From Anaerofilum sp. (lineage in GTDB: Bacteria > Bacillota > Clostridia > Oscillospirales > Ruminococcaceae): 7,533 bases of DNA. The notes beneath the pieces are model-generated. The model was given only the letters and a program-made list of their open reading frames with translations. It was not told where the DNA came from and searched no databases. Made by a program: the position numbers and the translations under genes. Location of the stretch: assembly GCA_020024115.1 (NCBI GenBank), contig JAHHUF010000085.1, forward strand, positions 1 to 7,533, in the 5' to 3' direction. Below, piece after piece: positions 6,111 through 7,533 of this stretch (its first letter is position 1; every line of letters starts with the position of its first letter).

Positions 6111-7533
6111 ATGAACCATCCCAACATTCTTTTTATTATGACTGACCAAATGCGGGGTGACTGTCTTGGTATTGCAGGGCATCCTGATGTAAAAACTCCC
6201 TATTTAGACAGCCTTGCTGCAAAAGGTGTCCTGTTTGACCATGCTTATTCTGCCTGCCCTAGCTGTGTGCCTGCTCGTGCAGCTTTATATACAGGTTTAG
6301 CACAAAGTAATCATGGAAAGGTTGGCTATGCTGACGGCTCAGATTGGAACTATCCCCACACAATGGCTGGTGAACTGTCCAAAGCGGGCTATCATACCCA
6401 TTGTTCCGGCAAACTGCATGTTCATCCTTTGCGAAATTTAATGGGTTTTCATAGTGTAGATTTGCATGATGGCTATTTACACGCATACCGTGACCCCAAT
6501 GTTGCCTATTGTGAATCCCAAAAGGTGGCAGATGACTATTTTTATTGGCTGAAAAACGAAAAAGGCATCAATGCTGATGTGACTGACACCGGTGCTGAGT
6601 GCAACGGCTGGGTAGCTCGCCCTTGGATTTATGAAGAAAGCTGTCATCCTACTAACTGGGTTACTGACCGCTGTTTGGATTTTTTGCGCAAGCGTGACCG
6701 TGAAAAACCTTTCTTTTTAATGGCATCTTATCTGCGCCCCCATCCTCCATTGGATGCACCTGCCTATTACTTTGATATGTATCGCAACAAAAATCTGACT
6801 CCTCCCGCCCTTGGTGACTGGGAAAATTCACAGGATTTCGAGCGTATGGGACGCATTTACGATTCTGCAACCGGGCCTATCGACCCTGATTTAATCCGAG
6901 AGGCACAGATTGGATATTATGCCTGCATCACTCACATGGACCATCAAATTGGACGATTGATTCAAGCCCTTGTGGAAGAAAAGGTAATGGACGACACCTT
7001 GATTGTATTCACCTCTGACCACGGCGAAGAACTTTGTGACCATCATTTGTTCCGAAAATACCGTCCCTATGAGGGAAGTTCAAAAGTGCCAATGATTGTT
7101 TCAGGCAGTGAGAAATTGCTGGGTGCAAAACTCGGCAGCATTTGCCATAGCATTGTAGAGTTGCGTGATGTTATGCCAACCTTGCTGGATGCCGCAGGAG
7201 TCGAAATTCCTGAAGCAGTTGATGGAGAAAGTATGCTGCCCTTGGCGAAAGACCCATCCAAACAAATTCGCACATGGCTGCATGGAGAACATGAAGTGGG
7301 CAAGCTGTCCAATCATTTTATTGTTACCACCACTGACAAATATGCTTGGTATTCTCAAACAGGTGAAGAACAATACTTCAACTTGGAAACAGACCCATAT
7401 GAACTGCATAACGGAATTAACGACCCTCAATATCAAGACCGCATTGCATATCTGCGCAGTTGTTTGGTTGAAGCACTCACCGACCGTGAAGAAGGCTTTG
7501 TCAAAGATGGAAAGTTAGTGGTTGGCTGTGAGC
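6111..7533 (+). CDS. Sulfatase (arylsulfatase-like, Cys-type formylglycine enzyme), 3'-truncated by the window
   Basis: Hydrolyses a sulfate ester; the substrate is unknown but may be a sulfated sugar, given the sugar importer nearby. ATG 6111 follows GAGG (6098-6101) at 9 nt and begins MNHPNILFIMTDQMRGD. The frame stays open for 474 codons to the window end, so at most a short tail is missing compared with the usual length of roughly 480-520. Seen: the metal-site start ILFIMTDQ (Asp12, Gln13); the maturation motif CVPARAALYTG with Cys52 to become formylglycine and Arg56; Lys101 and His103 in SGKLH; the second metal motif FTSDHGEE (Asp303, His304); and YEGSSKVPMIVSG. The C-terminal part, EEQYFNLETDPYELHN, is typical of the family. 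There is no signal peptide, so the enzyme should be cytoplasmic and act on imported, probably small, substrates. Cys-type enzymes in anaerobes need a radical-SAM maturase (anSME), which is not in the window. Phosphonate monoester hydrolases are related and cannot be fully excluded. Confidence 0.93.
   Translation, partial: MNHPNILFIMTDQMRGDCLGIAGHPDVKTPYLDSLAAKGVLFDHAYSACPSCVPARAALYTGLAQSNHGKVGYADGSDWNYPHTMAGELSKAGYHTHCSGKLHVHPLRNLMGFHSVDLHDGYLHAYRDPNVAYCESQKVADDYFYWLKNEKGINADVTDTGAECNGWVARPWIYEESCHPTNWVTDRCLDFLRKRDREKPFFLMASYLRPHPPLDAPAYYFDMYRNKNLTPPALGDWENSQDFERMGRIYDSATGPIDPDLIREAQIGYYACITHMDHQIGRLIQALVEEKVMDDTLIVFTSDHGEELCDHHLFRKYRPYEGSSKVPMIVSGSEKLLGAKLGSICHSIVELRDVMPTLLDAAGVEIPEAVDGESMLPLAKDPSKQIRTWLHGEHEVGKLSNHFIVTTTDKYAWYSQTGEEQYFNLETDPYELHNGINDPQYQDRIAYLRSCLVEALTDREEGFVKDGKLVVGCE

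Noticed and set aside
7067..7518. Overlapping open frames on both strands inside the sulfatase gene
   Set aside because: The sulfatase frame is continuous and carries conserved motifs throughout; these are by-products of its codon use.
1..7533. CRISPR arrays, tRNA or rRNA genes, riboswitches, phage attachment sites
   Set aside because: No regularly spaced direct repeats, cloverleaf-like segments or known RNA motifs were noticed on either strand.

Overview
The window looks like about 7.5 kb of a low- to mid-GC Firmicutes chromosome, most likely an anaerobic, gut-type Clostridia. The grounds are strong AAGGAGG-type ribosome binding sites, AT-rich intergenic DNA, a sugar-type ABC solute-binding protein, a YesM/YesN-type two-component system and an anaerobe-style cytoplasmic sulfatase. 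This is inferred from gene content, not from a database search.

Left part (1-3035, + strand): the C-terminal two thirds of an extracellular sugar-binding lipoprotein of an ABC importer (1-871). A 164-bp segment with imperfect terminal inverted repeats and flanking TA follows (885-1048) and looks like a miniature transposable element. Next is a 41-bp nested palindrome overlapping an extended -10 promoter (1060-1100), then an intact YesM-family sensor histidine kinase (1149-3035). A long hairpin with A- and T-flanks at 3063-3107 can end transcription from both sides.

Middle part (3136-5891, - strand): a YesN-type response regulator (receiver plus AraC-type DNA-binding domain) lies tail-to-tail with the kinase. 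It is broken by two single-base frameshifts and an in-frame TAG. Upstream of it are an apparently intact 112-aa protein of unknown function (4796-5134) and a DUF1266-like gene (5151-5891) broken by at least four frameshifts. The last two form one transcription unit behind a strong extended -10 promoter (5925-5954).

Right part (5926-7533, + strand): a divergent intergenic region carries a sigma70-type promoter, two inverted repeats, and a sulfatase gene with a Cys-type formylglycine motif that runs off the window end.

How it fits together: the importer, two-component sensor and sulfatase suggest uptake and desulfation of a sulfated sugar or glycan. The kinase would sense the sugar or the binding protein, and the regulator would control the transporter and sulfatase. 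The kinase is intact while its probable regulator partner is not. All seven lesions fall in two minus-strand genes, and the other four coding regions have none. The kinase and regulator promoters share a near-identical 13-bp element (12/13). These last three points are the most notable in the window.
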